A model generated the notes under the pieces. The model worked only from the letters and a program-made list of their open reading frames with translations. It was not told where the DNA came from and did not search any database. A stretch of DNA of 64,000 nt from Pseudomonas fluorescens. Its GTDB lineage: Bacteria; Pseudomonadota; Gammaproteobacteria; Pseudomonadales; Pseudomonadaceae. Positions 41,524 to 50,443 of the stretch are shown here, one piece after another; the stretch's first letter is position 1, and each line of letters begins with the position of its first letter. A program made the translations under genes and the position numbers. The stretch is taken from positions 248,001 through 312,000 of the forward strand of contig NZ_CABVHK010000001.1 in assembly GCF_902497785.1 (NCBI RefSeq), in the 5' to 3' direction.

Positions 41524-42657
41524 TTAAACAGCCGAATCCGCCGACCATCCGGCCCGACGCAACGCTTCAAGCAACGTTTGCGCATCGAGCCCCGGCACCG
41601 CATGGCCATTCCCTTCAGCCGAATCAGAAGCCAGCAAGGCATTGATGATCGCTTCCTCCACCGCTTCGGTCGCAGCCAGGAACAATTCGCTGATGTGATC
41701 ATTGTTGACCATGCTCAGGCCGTCGCACGTCGGCGCGCGTTTGCTTTCATAAGCGGCCGGCGGCACAGAGTTGCCGGTGGCGAAGGCGATAAAGATGTCG
41801 CCGCTGTGGTCCTCGTTCCCGCCACCCGTGCGCGCCAGCCCTAAGCTCGCGCGCTGGGCGAGGCGGGTGCATTGGTGCGGCAGCAACGGCGCATCGGTGG
41901 CCAGGCAAATGACAATCGAACCCATGCCCGGACAGGGCAATGAGGCCTTGAGAAACGGCGAGTCGGCCTTCTCCATGTAGCGGCCCACGGGGTAACCGTC
42001 CACGCGTAATTCGTTACGTATGCCATGGTTGGCCTGAACGATCGCGCCGACGGTCCAGCCACCCTGGGCGCTGCTCAAACGTCGCGAAGCGGTGCCGATG
42101 CCACCCTTGAATTCGTGACAGATCATCCCGCTGCCACCGCCCACCGCGCCCTCAGTCACCTGCCCGCTTGTTGCTGTGCGCACGGCTTCGGCGACATGTT
42201 CGGGCTTCACGTGGAAGCCGTTGATGTCGTTGAGCAAGCCGTCGAAGGTTTCAAGCACCACCGGCATGTTCCAGTACAGTCTCCCGTCGTCGGGTTGTTG
42301 CTCACGGTCCAGCACAATCAACGCATCGCGCACCACCCCGAGGCTATGGGTATTGGTGAAGGCAATCGGGCTGGTCAACAGCCCAGCTTCGCGAATCCAC
42401 TCCAGGCCGGTGGCGTCGCCGTTGCCGTTGAGCACATGCACGCCGGCGAAGCACGGCTGCTGACTGGTAGAGCCGGCACGCGGCTCGATTACGGTGACCC
42501 CGGTCAGAATGTCGCGACCGTTCGCGGTGCGGCCGCGCACATTGCTGTGACCGACGCGAACGCCGGGCACATCGGTGATGGCATTGAGCGGACCGGGTTG
42601 CAGTTGGCCGAAGTGGATATTCAGGTCGCGGGCACGTGGTTTCATCATTGTTCTCAT
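41524..42657 (-). CDS. P1-family peptidase (DmpA-type aminopeptidase)
   Basis: The product is 377 residues from the first ATG. GAGATGAG may instead serve ATGs three or four codons in. The DmpA layout is clear: GPLNAITDVPGVRVGHSNV near the start, VGGGSGMICHEFKGGIGTASR near 172-192, and the Gly246-Ser247 autoprocessing site in GMGSIVICLATDAPLLP. The N-terminal nucleophile would be Ser247 after self-cleavage. These enzymes release N-terminal D- or L-residues or beta-amino acids from peptides. It lies downstream of the polyamine-binding protein gene on the same strand, with a REPIN between. Confidence 0.92.
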   Translation of the reverse strand: MRTMMKPRARDLNIHFGQLQPGPLNAITDVPGVRVGHSNVRGRTANGRDILTGVTVIEPRAGSTSQQPCFAGVHVLNGNGDATGLEWIREAGLLTSPIAFTNTHSLGVVRDALIVLDREQQPDDGRLYWNMPVVLETFDGLLNDINGFHVKPEHVAEAVRTATSGQVTEGAVGGGSGMICHEFKGGIGTASRRLSSAQGGWTVGAIVQANHGIRNELRVDGYPVGRYMEKADSPFLKASLPCPGMGSIVICLATDAPLLPHQCTRLAQRASLGLARTGGGNEDHSGDIFIAFATGNSVPPAAYESKRAPTCDGLSMVNNDHISELFLAATEAVEEAIINALLASDSAEGNGHAVPGLDAQTLLEALRRAGWSADSAV

Positions 42658-42700
42658 CTCGATTCGTGGTTATTAAAGGTGGTAAGGCTGGACGCAAACC

Positions 42701-42792
42701 CTGTGGGAGCGGGCTTGCCCGCGATGGCGGAGTGTCAGGCAACATCTGTGTTGACCAGGCTGTCCTCATCGCGGGCAAGCCCGCTCCCACAG
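42701..42792. repeat. REPIN (GGGAGCGGGCTTGCCCGCG type)
   Basis: Inverted arms CTGTGGGAGCGGGCTTGCCCGCGATGG and CATCGCGGGCAAGCCCGCTCCCACAG lie between the peptidase and substrate-binding protein genes. This is the GGGC/GCCC variant of the common palindrome. Confidence 0.92.
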
Positions 42793-42807
42793 GTTTTTGT
42801 GGTGCCG

Positions 42808-43911
42808 TTACTGGCCGTTTTTGACTTTGCTCCAGATCCGCGTCCGCACTCGTTCGGTCGCGGGCGGCAGCGGCTGGAGGGTGAACAACGTGGCCAGCGC
42901 TTCAGCGGACGGGTACACCGCCGGGTTGTTGCGAGTCGCCTCGGCCACCATCGCCGTGGCGCTGCGGTTGCCGTTGGGGTAGGACAGGTGATCGGTGACC
43001 GGGGCGATGACGTCGGGGCGCATCAGATATTCGATGAACGCCAACCCTTGCTCCGGGTGCGGCGCGTCCTTGAGCAGCACAAGGGTGTCGAACCATACCG
43101 GCGCCCCTTCTTTGGGCAGGCTGTAGGCGATCTTCACGCCGTTGTTGGCTTGCTCGGCGGTGGTCTTGGCTTCCAGCATCGCGCCAGACCAGCCCACCGC
43201 CACGCAGATGTTGCCGTTGGCCAGGTCGCTGATGAATTTCGACGAGTTGAAGTAGGCAATGTGCGGACGCAGTTTGAGCAGCAGTGCTTCGGCCTTTTTG
43301 TAGTCTGCGGGGTTGGTGCTGTTGGGCGGCAGGCCGAGGTAGTGCAGGGCGACCGGCAGCATTTCGGCCGGCGAGTCGAGCATCGCCACGCCGCACTGGC
43401 CGAGTTTGGCCAGGTTGGCTTCGTTGAACACCAGGTCCCAGGAATCCACCGGGGCCTTGTCGCCCAGCGCGGCGCGGACTTTGTCGATGTTATAGCCGAT
43501 GCCATTGGTGCCCCACAGGTACGGCACGGCGTACTGATTGCCCGGGTCGTTGTTGGCCAGTTTGGCCAATAGGCCGGCGTCCATGTTTTTGAAATCAGGC
43601 ATCTGCGCATGCGGCAGCGGGGCGAGGGCACCGGCCTTGATCAGGGTCGGCAAGCTGAAGTTGCTGGCCACCACCACGTCATACCCGCTGCGGCTGGTGA
43701 GCAGTTTTCCTTCCAGCACTTCGGCGCTGTCGAACGTGTCGTAAACCGGTTCGATCCCGGTGTCGCGCTTGAAGTCGTGCAACGTGGTGGGGCCGATGTA
43801 GTCGTACCAGTTGTAGACATGAACCGTCGGCCCCTCGGCGGCGATCGCCGACAGCGAGACGCACAGACAGGCGCTCAGCCCGAGATTGATCTGTTGACGG
43901 GGACGACTCAT
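42808..43911 (-). CDS. Polyamine ABC-transporter substrate-binding protein
   Basis: The product is 367 residues, with AGGAG nine bases before the ATG. Residues 1-25 are a signal peptide (LGLSACLCVSLSAIAAE). The PotF/SpuD fold is clear: VHVYNWYDYIGPTTLHDFKRDTG, YDVVVASNFSLPTLIKAGALAPL, YAVPYLWGTNGIGYN, and VGWSGAM. It binds putrescine or a related amine in the periplasm. No permease or ATPase gene is adjacent, so it must use one encoded elsewhere. The divergent LuxR gene probably controls it and the peptidase. Confidence 0.92.
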   Translation of the reverse strand: MSRPRQQINLGLSACLCVSLSAIAAEGPTVHVYNWYDYIGPTTLHDFKRDTGIEPVYDTFDSAEVLEGKLLTSRSGYDVVVASNFSLPTLIKAGALAPLPHAQMPDFKNMDAGLLAKLANNDPGNQYAVPYLWGTNGIGYNIDKVRAALGDKAPVDSWDLVFNEANLAKLGQCGVAMLDSPAEMLPVALHYLGLPPNSTNPADYKKAEALLLKLRPHIAYFNSSKFISDLANGNICVAVGWSGAMLEAKTTAEQANNGVKIAYSLPKEGAPVWFDTLVLLKDAPHPEQGLAFIEYLMRPDVIAPVTDHLSYPNGNRSATAMVAEATRNNPAVYPSAEALATLFTLQPLPPATERVRTRIWSKVKNGQ

Positions 43912-44022
43912 GATGCGGCACTCCTGGCCTGCTGCAGGCCGGTGATGAACAGGTGCTTGCAGCGTATCGCCAGGCCGGGGATCGACCCATTCCCATCATG
44001 GGTTACTCGAAAGGGGTAGAGC

Positions 44023-44796
44023 GTGGACGCGTTGCTGAGGGAATTACCGGTGCATCAAGGTCTGGCGCGGGTATTTGGCGCGTTGGGCCAGGACGGTTTC
44101 TGGCGCGCGCTGGTCGATACGCTGCGGTTGCTGGTGCCGCTGGATAACGCCTTGGTCGCGGTGATGCGGCCGGGGCGAGTGCCGCGCCTGCTGATCGATT
44201 TTGACACTCGGGGCAGCGGCGACGAGGCTGAAGAACTGGCCGACTACAGCGCCGGCATGTACCTGCTCGATCCGTTTTATCAGGCGGCCTGTGCCGGTAT
44301 CGCCGACGGTTTGCACAGCCTCGATGCGCTGGCGCCGGACCAGTTTCAGCAGAGCGAGTATTACCTGAGCTACTTCCGTTCCGTGGTCGGTGGCGACGAG
44401 TTGCAATTCATGATCAACCTCGACGGTGCCGTGCTCGGTTTATCACTCGGGCGCGCGGCGCGGTTCACCCTGGAAGAGCAGGGCCGCCTGCTCTGTGTAC
44501 GTGACTGGGTACTGGCCGCGATGCGCCACCACCTGCAATTGACGCCGACCGAAGGTCCGGTCGCCGAAGCAGTGGCGGGGGATTTGGCGACTTTGCTGGA
44601 TCGCTTCGATGCACGCCTGACGGTGCGGGAAATCGAAACGGCGCGCCTGATTCTTCAGGGTTTCTCCAGCAAGGCGATTGCCCAGCAACTGGGGATTTCG
44701 CCGGAAACGGTCAAGGTGCATCGACGCAATGTCTATCACAAGCTCAATGTGAACGGGCATGGCGAGTTGTTTGCGCTGGTGTTGCGGCCGCGTTGA
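44023..44796 (+). CDS. LuxR-family transcriptional regulator
   Basis: The product is 257 residues. The start is a GTG six bases after AAAGGGG. Residues about 20-170 form a GAF/autoinducer-like sensory domain without recognisable ligand motifs. The C-terminal helix-turn-helix is at about 195-250 (LTVREIETARLILQGFSSKAIAQQLGISPETVKVHRRNVYHKL, in pieces). It is transcribed away from the polyamine-binding protein gene with a 111-bp gap, a common regulator-target arrangement in Pseudomonas. Confidence 0.9.
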   Translation: MDALLRELPVHQGLARVFGALGQDGFWRALVDTLRLLVPLDNALVAVMRPGRVPRLLIDFDTRGSGDEAEELADYSAGMYLLDPFYQAACAGIADGLHSLDALAPDQFQQSEYYLSYFRSVVGGDELQFMINLDGAVLGLSLGRAARFTLEEQGRLLCVRDWVLAAMRHHLQLTPTEGPVAEAVAGDLATLLDRFDARLTVREIETARLILQGFSSKAIAQQLGISPETVKVHRRNVYHKLNVNGHGELFALVLRPR

Positions 44797-44825
44797 GATA
44801 TTAGAAGACTGGGGGAGCAGAGTTT

Positions 44826-44960
44826 TGTGGTGAGGGGATTTATCCCCGTCGGGGCGCGAAGGGGCCCAATACCAATGAATGCAATGTCTCAGACACACTG
44901 CATTGACCGAGATTGCGACTGCTACGCAGCCGAACGGGGATAAATCCCCTCGCCACACAG
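44826..44960. repeat. REP-like pair (GAGGGGATTTATCCCC type)
   Basis: Arms GTGGTGAGGGGATTTATCCCCGTCGGG and CGGGGATAAATCCCCTCGCCAC enclose about 80 bp. This is a third REP family in the window, found only here. Confidence 0.82.
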
Positions 44961-44988
44961 GCCGCTCCCGGCGTGATGAAACGCGGTT

Positions 44989-45924
44989 CTATTGCCGAAA
45001 AACCAACGCCTTCAACCCACACTCAACATCGGCATCCGCAAACTCCGGCGGGTTCTCCAGCCGTTGCTCAAACCGCAGGCTCGGGGCCTCGCGCATGACG
45101 CCATCAATCAGGAAATCCGCACCGAACGCCGGGTCGTTCATGCAGGCCAGCACCGTGCCCTGCGGACTGAGCAATTCCGGCAACCGACGCAGCACGCGTT
45201 GATAGTCCTTGGTCAGCAAAAAACTGCCTTTCTGAAACGACGGCGGGTCGATGATCACCAAATCATACGGCCCCTTGCCGATCACCTTGCCCCAGGACTT
45301 GAACAGGTCATGGCCGAGGAAACTCACCTTGCTCATGTCGTGGCCGTTGAGCCGGTGATTGTCGCGCCCGCGGTTCAGGGCCGGGCTGGACATGTCGAGG
45401 TTGACCACATGCTCCGCGCCACCCTCGATGGCCGCCACTGAGAAACCGCAGGTGTAGGCAAACAGGTTCAACACGCGTTTTCCTTCAGCATTGGCGCGCA
45501 CCCAATCGCGGCCATAGCGCATGTCGAGGAACAACCCGGTGTTCTGCTTGCGGCCCAGATCCACGCGATAACGCAGACCGCCCTCGGTGATGGTCATGTC
45601 CTCGATCACTTCCCCGACCAGCCATTCAGTGGTGCTTTGCAGCAGGTAACGATGCTGCAACGCCAGGGTGTGCGCGCCAGCCTGCGTCCATTGCGCTGAC
45701 CGGGTGATTGCCATCAGCCGCTGTTTCAGCTCATCGAGTTGCGCGGCTTCGGGTTCCTTGAACAGCGACACCAGCACCACGCCTTGCAACCAGTCGACGG
45801 TCAACTGCTCCAGCCCCGGCCAGCATCGACCGCGCCCGTGAAACAGCCGGCGGGTTTCCGCAGGGGCCGTTGCCAGGGCGGTCAGCAGATGATCGTGGAG
45901 GGTGGTCAGCGCTTCTGAGTTCAT
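44989..45924 (-). CDS. Class I SAM-dependent methyltransferase, RlmI/RlmK-like
   Basis: The product is 311 residues. The SAM-binding motif NLFAYTCGFSVAAIEGGAEHVVNLD is at about residues 152-176, and the catalytic loop DPPSFQKGSF near 235 is typical of rRNA m5C/m2G large-subunit methyltransferases. The preceding region (YRVDLGRKQNTGLFLDMRYGRDWV) is the RlmI-family linker. The PUA domain found in RlmI is missing or reduced. The target is probably rRNA, but this is inferred. Confidence 0.88.
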   Translation of the reverse strand: MNSEALTTLHDHLLTALATAPAETRRLFHGRGRCWPGLEQLTVDWLQGVVLVSLFKEPEAAQLDELKQRLMAITRSAQWTQAGAHTLALQHRYLLQSTTEWLVGEVIEDMTITEGGLRYRVDLGRKQNTGLFLDMRYGRDWVRANAEGKRVLNLFAYTCGFSVAAIEGGAEHVVNLDMSSPALNRGRDNHRLNGHDMSKVSFLGHDLFKSWGKVIGKGPYDLVIIDPPSFQKGSFLLTKDYQRVLRRLPELLSPQGTVLACMNDPAFGADFLIDGVMREAPSLRFEQRLENPPEFADADVECGLKALVFRQ

Positions 45925-45978
45925 CGGGTCGGATCGGTTATTTGAGGGGGCGGCATTTTAACCACAAATGCGCAAACA

Positions 45979-46070
45979 CTGTGGGAGCGAGCCTGCTCGC
46001 GAAAGCGCAGTGTCAGTCGACATCCATACCAACTGATACCCAGCTTTCGCGAGCAGGCTCGCTCCCACAG
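45979..46070. repeat. REPIN (GGGAGCGAGCCTGCTCGCG type)
   Basis: An inverted REP pair lies in the divergent gap between the methyltransferase and cytochrome b genes. Confidence 0.92.
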
Positions 46071-46175
46071 GTTATTAGGAAGAGTTATCACATTTAATTT
46101 AACTTTACGTGAGGATTTGGCGATCACTCGGCTCCCATACTCGGCCCCAACGAACAACCAATGCCGAGAGCCATC

Positions 46176-46796
46176 ATGTCGCGCTCACCTGCTTCGCCAA
46201 CGGTCAGCACTCACCCGCGCTGGCTGCGCCTGACCCATTGGCTGAACGCCCTCGCGGTGCTGGTCATGGTCACCAGCGGCTGGCGCATCTACAACGCCTC
46301 CCCGCTGTACGACTTCAGCTTTCCCAAGGGCATCACCCTGGGCGGCTGGCTCGGCGGCGCGTTGCAGTGGCACTTCGCTGCGATGTGGTTTCTAGCCCTA
46401 AATGGCCTTGTCTACCTGATCATCAACCTCGTCAGTGGCCGCTTGTCGCGACGCTTTTTCCCGGTATCGCCCAAAGGGTTTCTGCATGACGTGTGGGCCG
46501 CATTGCGCGGGCGGCTGGGGCATGCCGACCTGAGTCATTACAACCAGGTGCAACGGTTCGCCTATCTGTTCGTGATGCTCGACATTGCGCTGCTGGTGGT
46601 CTCCGGGCTGGTGTTGTGGAAGTCCGTCCAGTTTCCGCTGCTGCGTGAATTGATGGGTGGCTACGACGCCGCGCGGCATGTGCACTTTATTGCGATGGCA
46701 TTGTTGATGGCCTTTGTGGCGGTGCACCTGGTGATGGTCGCGCTGGTGCCCAAAACGCTGTTGGCCATGATCGTCGGTCACAAGGAGCCCGTATGA
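46176..46796 (+). CDS. Cytochrome b561-type membrane subunit
   Basis: The product is 206 residues from the ATG of MSRSPASP, preceded by GAGAGCC; an ATG five codons upstream is possible. Four membrane helices are visible, with haem-ligand His candidates in RLTHWLNALAVLVMV, GALQWHFAAMWFLAL and ARHVHFIAMALLMAFVAVHLVMV. It should pass electrons from the molybdenum oxidoreductase encoded four bases into its 3' end, giving a YedYZ/SorT-like pair. Confidence 0.88.
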   Translation: MSRSPASPTVSTHPRWLRLTHWLNALAVLVMVTSGWRIYNASPLYDFSFPKGITLGGWLGGALQWHFAAMWFLALNGLVYLIINLVSGRLSRRFFPVSPKGFLHDVWAALRGRLGHADLSHYNQVQRFAYLFVMLDIALLVVSGLVLWKSVQFPLLRELMGGYDAARHVHFIAMALLMAFVAVHLVMVALVPKTLLAMIVGHKEPV

Positions 46797-47572
46797 AAAA
46801 GCCTGTCGAAGGTCTGGACGAGGCAACGATTCTGTCCGACGCCCGAAAAATAATTGCCCCGCAGATAGCCGACCGCTCGCGCCGTTCGTTCCTGATGCGC
46901 AGCCTGACGCTCGGCGGCGTGGCCCTGTTGTCCGGCTGCAACATCACCGATAACGACAGCGTCGAGACCGCGTTGTCGTCGATGTCACGGTTCAACGATC
47001 GGGTGCAGGGCTGGCTGTTCAACCCCGACGCATTGGCACCGACTTATCCGGCGTCGATGATCACCCGGCCATTTCCCTTCAACGCTTTTTACGGCATCGA
47101 CGAGGCACCCACCGTCGAAGAAGACAGTTATCGACTGGAGGTCACCGGGTTGGTCGCCGACAAGCGCAGCTGGCGCCTCGAAGAGTTGCGTGCGATGGCG
47201 CAGAACGAACAGATCACCCGGCATATTTGTGTTGAAGGCTGGAGCGCGATCGGCCGCTGGGGCGGCGTACGGTTCAGCGACTTCCTGAAACGGATCGGCG
47301 CCGACACCGATGCGAAATACGTCGGCTTCAAATGTGCCGACGACTATTACACCAGCATCGACATGGCCACCGCATTGCACTCGCAGACCTTGCTGGCGCT
47401 GACCTACGACGGCGCGGTGCTGCCCCGCGAATACGGCTTCCCGATGAAGCTGCGCATGCCGACCAAGCTCGGCTACAAGAACCCCAAACACATTCAGGCG
47501 ATTTTCGTCAGCAACACGTTCAGCGGCGGCTACTGGGAAGACCAGGGCTACAACTGGTTCGGTGGCAGCTGA
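46793..47572 (+). CDS. Molybdopterin-dependent oxidoreductase (sulfite-oxidase fold)
   Basis: The product is 259 residues, starting in an ATGA overlap with the cytochrome b gene. A twin-Arg signal (DRSRRSFLMRS, Arg30-Arg31) ends in a lipobox-like LLSGC at residue 49, so it may be a Tat-exported lipoprotein. The molybdenum-ligand Cys146 lies in RHICVEGWSAIGRWGGV. The rest (YVGFKCADDYYTSIDMATAL, LRMPTKLGYKNPK) fits the MsrP/YedY-like family. It acts in the periplasm on an unknown S- or N-oxide-type substrate with the cytochrome as partner. Confidence 0.92.
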   Translation: MKKPVEGLDEATILSDARKIIAPQIADRSRRSFLMRSLTLGGVALLSGCNITDNDSVETALSSMSRFNDRVQGWLFNPDALAPTYPASMITRPFPFNAFYGIDEAPTVEEDSYRLEVTGLVADKRSWRLEELRAMAQNEQITRHICVEGWSAIGRWGGVRFSDFLKRIGADTDAKYVGFKCADDYYTSIDMATALHSQTLLALTYDGAVLPREYGFPMKLRMPTKLGYKNPKHIQAIFVSNTFSGGYWEDQGYNWFGGS

Positions 47573-47643
47573 CGGCGCCGGCAACCTTCACCGCGCAGCT
47601 CACGCTGCGTTCAATCGCAACCTGCGTTTCAAGGAGTTTCAAC

Positions 47644-47925
47644 ATGAAAACATTAACTACCGTCGTACTGTCCATGTGCCTCGCGGTCGGCGCCGCCAGT
47701 GTGTTTGCTGCCGATACGTCCACCGGTAACGGCATGAGCAACGACAGCATGAGCAAGGATTCGATGTCGAAGGACGGCATGAAGAACGACGCGATGAAAA
47801 AGGACGGCATGCACAAGGACTCCATGAGCAAGGACTCGATGAAGAAAGACACGATGTCCAAAGACTCGATGAAGAAGGATGAAATGAAGAAGGACGAGAT
47901 GAAAAAGGACGCCATGTCCCAGTGA
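47644..47925 (+). CDS. Pentapeptide MXKDX-repeat protein
   Basis: The product is 93 residues, with AAGGAGTTTCAAC before the ATG. Residues 1-22 are a signal peptide (VVLSMCLAVGAASVFA). From residue 31 the mature part is built of fourteen or so five-residue units M-[SK]-[KN]-D-[SGATE], with Met every fifth position and Lys/Asp between. Such proteins are found beside oxidoreductase genes in Pseudomonas. The repeats could bind metal or act as a Met-rich oxidant sink in the periplasm, but this is not established. It follows the molybdenum enzyme by 71 bp. Confidence 0.9.
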   Translation: MKTLTTVVLSMCLAVGAASVFAADTSTGNGMSNDSMSKDSMSKDGMKNDAMKKDGMHKDSMSKDSMKKDTMSKDSMKKDEMKKDEMKKDAMSQ

Positions 47926-48069
47926 TTTGAACGCTGGCGTGCGCCGTGATGATCTGACTTTCACATCTGGTTGTATCAAAAATGAATTTCCGCCGAGCCC
48001 GCTGCTCATACCTGTAAGCCGCGGATTTAAGCCCGCGAAATCATTAGGCAATCAGGGAGTGGCAAAGTC

Positions 48070-48477
48070 ATGTGTCCAGTATCGACGGCGGGCGAGCATC
48101 TTCCTGGCGGGTTGATTCTTGTAGTTGAGGATGACCCGCTGATCCTGGAGTTTCTCTGTGAAATTCTGCAGGAAGAAGGTTTTGTAGTGGAACCGCAGAT
48201 CAGTGCGGATGCTGCAGTGGGTTATCTCGAGCAGCACGCAGACAAAGTCGCGCTGCTGCTCACAGACATCACCATGCCCGGCAAATTTAATGGCGCAGAC
48301 CTCGCCAATCAGTTTGGCGACCGCTGGCCGGACAAACCGATCATGATCATGTCCGGCTTCGAAACCCCGGAAACGTCAGGGGTTCGGCATGAGGTGACCT
48401 TCATCAAGAAACCCTGGGCGTTGGGGCATTTGCTCGATTGTGTGGAAGGCGCGCTAAAGGCCAATCGCGCAACCTGA
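48070..48477 (+). CDS. Single-domain response regulator
   Basis: The product is 135 residues and only a receiver domain. The acidic pocket (VVEDDPL, residues 19-24), phospho-acceptor Asp66 in LLLTDITMPG, Ser/Thr in MSGFE and the Lys in IKKPW (113-114) are all present. With no output domain it must act by protein-protein contact or as a phosphate shuttle. No kinase gene is adjacent. Confidence 0.92.
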   Translation: MCPVSTAGEHLPGGLILVVEDDPLILEFLCEILQEEGFVVEPQISADAAVGYLEQHADKVALLLTDITMPGKFNGADLANQFGDRWPDKPIMIMSGFETPETSGVRHEVTFIKKPWALGHLLDCVEGALKANRAT

Positions 48478-48486
48478 CCGTAATCC

Positions 48487-48566
48487 GTAGGAGCTGCCGG
48501 AGGCTGCGATCTTTTGACGTTGCTTAAAAAGAGGATCAAAAGATCGCAGCCTTCGGCAGCTCCTAC
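48487..48566. repeat. REP pair (GTAGGAGCTGCCGGAGGC type)
   Basis: Inverted arms GTAGGAGCTGCCGGAGGCTGCGATCTTTTGA and GATCGCAGCCTTCGGCAGCTCCTAC lie between the response regulator and HAD genes. Confidence 0.9.
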
Positions 48567-48621
48567 CCGGAACCGGGGTCGTGTACATTGCTGACAAACT
48601 TTTGCGAAAGGAATCTTATCC

Positions 48622-49290
48622 TTGTCAGCTGAAAAAAACGTTTTCAACACGCCTTACCGTGCATTTCTATTTGATATGGACGGCACCGTCCTCAACTCCA
48701 TCGCTGCGGCCGAGCGCATCTGGACGACCTGGGCATTGCGCCACGGGGTGGACGTCGAGTCTTTCCTGCCGACTATTCATGGCGCCCGGGCCGTCGATAC
48801 CGTTAACCGCCAGGCATTGCCCGGTGTCGATGCCGAGGCTGAAGCCGCGTGGATTACCCAAGCGGAAATCGAAGACGTCGAGGGGATTGTCGAGGTGGCC
48901 GGTGCGGCGGTTTTTCTGAAGTCGTTGCCGGCGCATCAGTGGGCCATCGTGACATCTGCACCCAGAGCATTGGCGCTGCGCAGGATGGCGGCGGCGGGTA
49001 TTCCGGCACCAGAAGTGATGGTGACGGCGGAAGATGTGAGTGCCGGAAAACCGGATCCAGCGGGCTATCGACTGGCGGCTCAGCGCTTGGGCGTCGAGGT
49101 CACCGACTGCCTGATTTTCGAAGATGCCACGGTTGGAATTCAAGCCGCGGAGGCGGCGAAGGCGGATCTTCTGATCATCACCTCGACCCACGCCCATCCG
49201 CTCGAAACGGCACATGCGACGCTGGCCAGTTATGAGTCGGTAAGCGCAGCCGTAGACCCCAGCGGCCATTTGCTTCTCAACACAATCTAA
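48622..49290 (+). CDS. HAD-family phosphatase (sugar-phosphatase type)
   Basis: The product is 222 residues. The start is a TTG nine bases after AAAGGA; the first ATG would remove the catalytic motif. Nucleophile Asp18 and Asp20 lie in FLFDMDGTVLNS, the Thr/Ser motif in WAIVTSAPRAL, Lys in SAGKPDPAGY, and Asp in LIFEDATVGIQAA. The cap domain is of the small helical type, as in YfbT and GPP-like enzymes. It dephosphorylates a small sugar phosphate or polyol phosphate. Confidence 0.9.
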   Translation: MSAEKNVFNTPYRAFLFDMDGTVLNSIAAAERIWTTWALRHGVDVESFLPTIHGARAVDTVNRQALPGVDAEAEAAWITQAEIEDVEGIVEVAGAAVFLKSLPAHQWAIVTSAPRALALRRMAAAGIPAPEVMVTAEDVSAGKPDPAGYRLAAQRLGVEVTDCLIFEDATVGIQAAEAAKADLLIITSTHAHPLETAHATLASYESVSAAVDPSGHLLLNTI

Positions 49291-49380
49291 TGTGGGAGCG
49301 AGCCTGCTCGCGAAAGCGGTGTATCAGCTAACAATGATGTCGACTGATACGCCGCGTTCGCGAGCAGGCTCGCTCCCACA
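49291..49380. repeat. REPIN (GGGAGCGAGCCTGCTCGCG type)
   Basis: An inverted REP pair fills the 90-bp gap between two convergent genes exactly, touching both stop codons. Confidence 0.92.
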
Positions 49381-50319
49381 TTAATCGGAACGGGCGCTAC
49401 GCCGGATCACCTGCGGCGGCTGGCCGAAGGCCCTGAGAAAAGCTTCACGCATACGCCGACGATCACTGAACCCGGTCTCGCCGGCGATCTGATCCAGCGT
49501 CAGTCGTCCGCGTTCGAGCATGTGTCGGGCGGCTTCCAGGCGCAGGTTTTCGATAGCCTTGGCCGGCGACTGGCCGGTTTCGGCGCGGAACGCACGGCTG
49601 AATTGCCGGGGGCTGAGGCTCGCGACCTGCGCCAGTTGCTCCACCGACAAGGTTTCGGCGAGGTGTTCCCGGGCGTAGCCGAGCACGGTCTGGATGCGGT
49701 CGGATTTGGGCGCCAGGTCCAGCAACGCCGAATGCTGGGACTGGCCGCCCGCACGTCGGTGGTACATCACCAGTTTCTGCGCCACGGATCGGGCGAGTTC
49801 GGCGCCGTGATCCTTTTCGACCATGGCCAACGCCAGGTCGATGCCGGCGGTCATGCCGGCCGACGTCCAGATCGAACCGTCGATGACGTAAATGCGGTCT
49901 TCTTCCACCTTGATCGCCGGAAAGCGCACCTGCAGTTCTCGGGCGTATGCCCAATGCGTGGTGGCGCGCCGCCCTTCGAGCAAACCGGCCTGGGCCAGCA
50001 CAAACGCCCCGGAACAGATCGACGCCGTACGCCGCGCGGTTTTAACGCTGGCGCGCAGGTAATCCAATACACCTTCGGGCGCCTGCTCGAGAATGGCATC
50101 GCCGCCGACCACAATCACTGTATCGAACACCCGCTGATCAAATGCCTCGGTGCCGACTGTCAGTCCTCCGGAGGCGCGCAAGGTGTCGCCGTTTTCGGAC
50201 AGCACGCACACCTCGTACAGCGGCTCGCCGGCACTGAAGTTGGCGTACTCGAACACCGGCATGGCCGCGAGCGCCATGGACTGGAAACCCTCAAACACTA
50301 CAAACGCGACAGAAGTCAT
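49381..50319 (-). CDS. GlxA-family regulator (DJ-1/PfpI plus AraC domains)
   Basis: The product is 312 residues. The DJ-1/PfpI domain spans residues about 1-170 (VAFVVFEGFQSMALAAMPVFEYAN, TASICSGAFVLAQAGLLEGRRATTHW). The AraC domain is at about 215-308 (LSVEQLAQVASLSPRQFSRAFRAETGQSP; LTLDQIAGETGFSDRRRMREAFLRAFGQPPQVIRR, in pieces). It is a paralogue in layout of the regulator at 21631-22581. It is divergent from the SDR gene at 50444, which it probably controls. Confidence 0.92.
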   Translation of the reverse strand: MTSVAFVVFEGFQSMALAAMPVFEYANFSAGEPLYEVCVLSENGDTLRASGGLTVGTEAFDQRVFDTVIVVGGDAILEQAPEGVLDYLRASVKTARRTASICSGAFVLAQAGLLEGRRATTHWAYARELQVRFPAIKVEEDRIYVIDGSIWTSAGMTAGIDLALAMVEKDHGAELARSVAQKLVMYHRRAGGQSQHSALLDLAPKSDRIQTVLGYAREHLAETLSVEQLAQVASLSPRQFSRAFRAETGQSPAKAIENLRLEAARHMLERGRLTLDQIAGETGFSDRRRMREAFLRAFGQPPQVIRRSARSD

Positions 50320-50443
50320 CGATCAGCCCTCGATAGAGTGCGTCCTAAAAACGTACTTTAAACGTCATTTGAGACGAGCGTCAGTCTCTTTATAAATGAT
50401 CACACCCGGCGAACCTCTCGCCTCACTGTGAAGGACATCGAAC

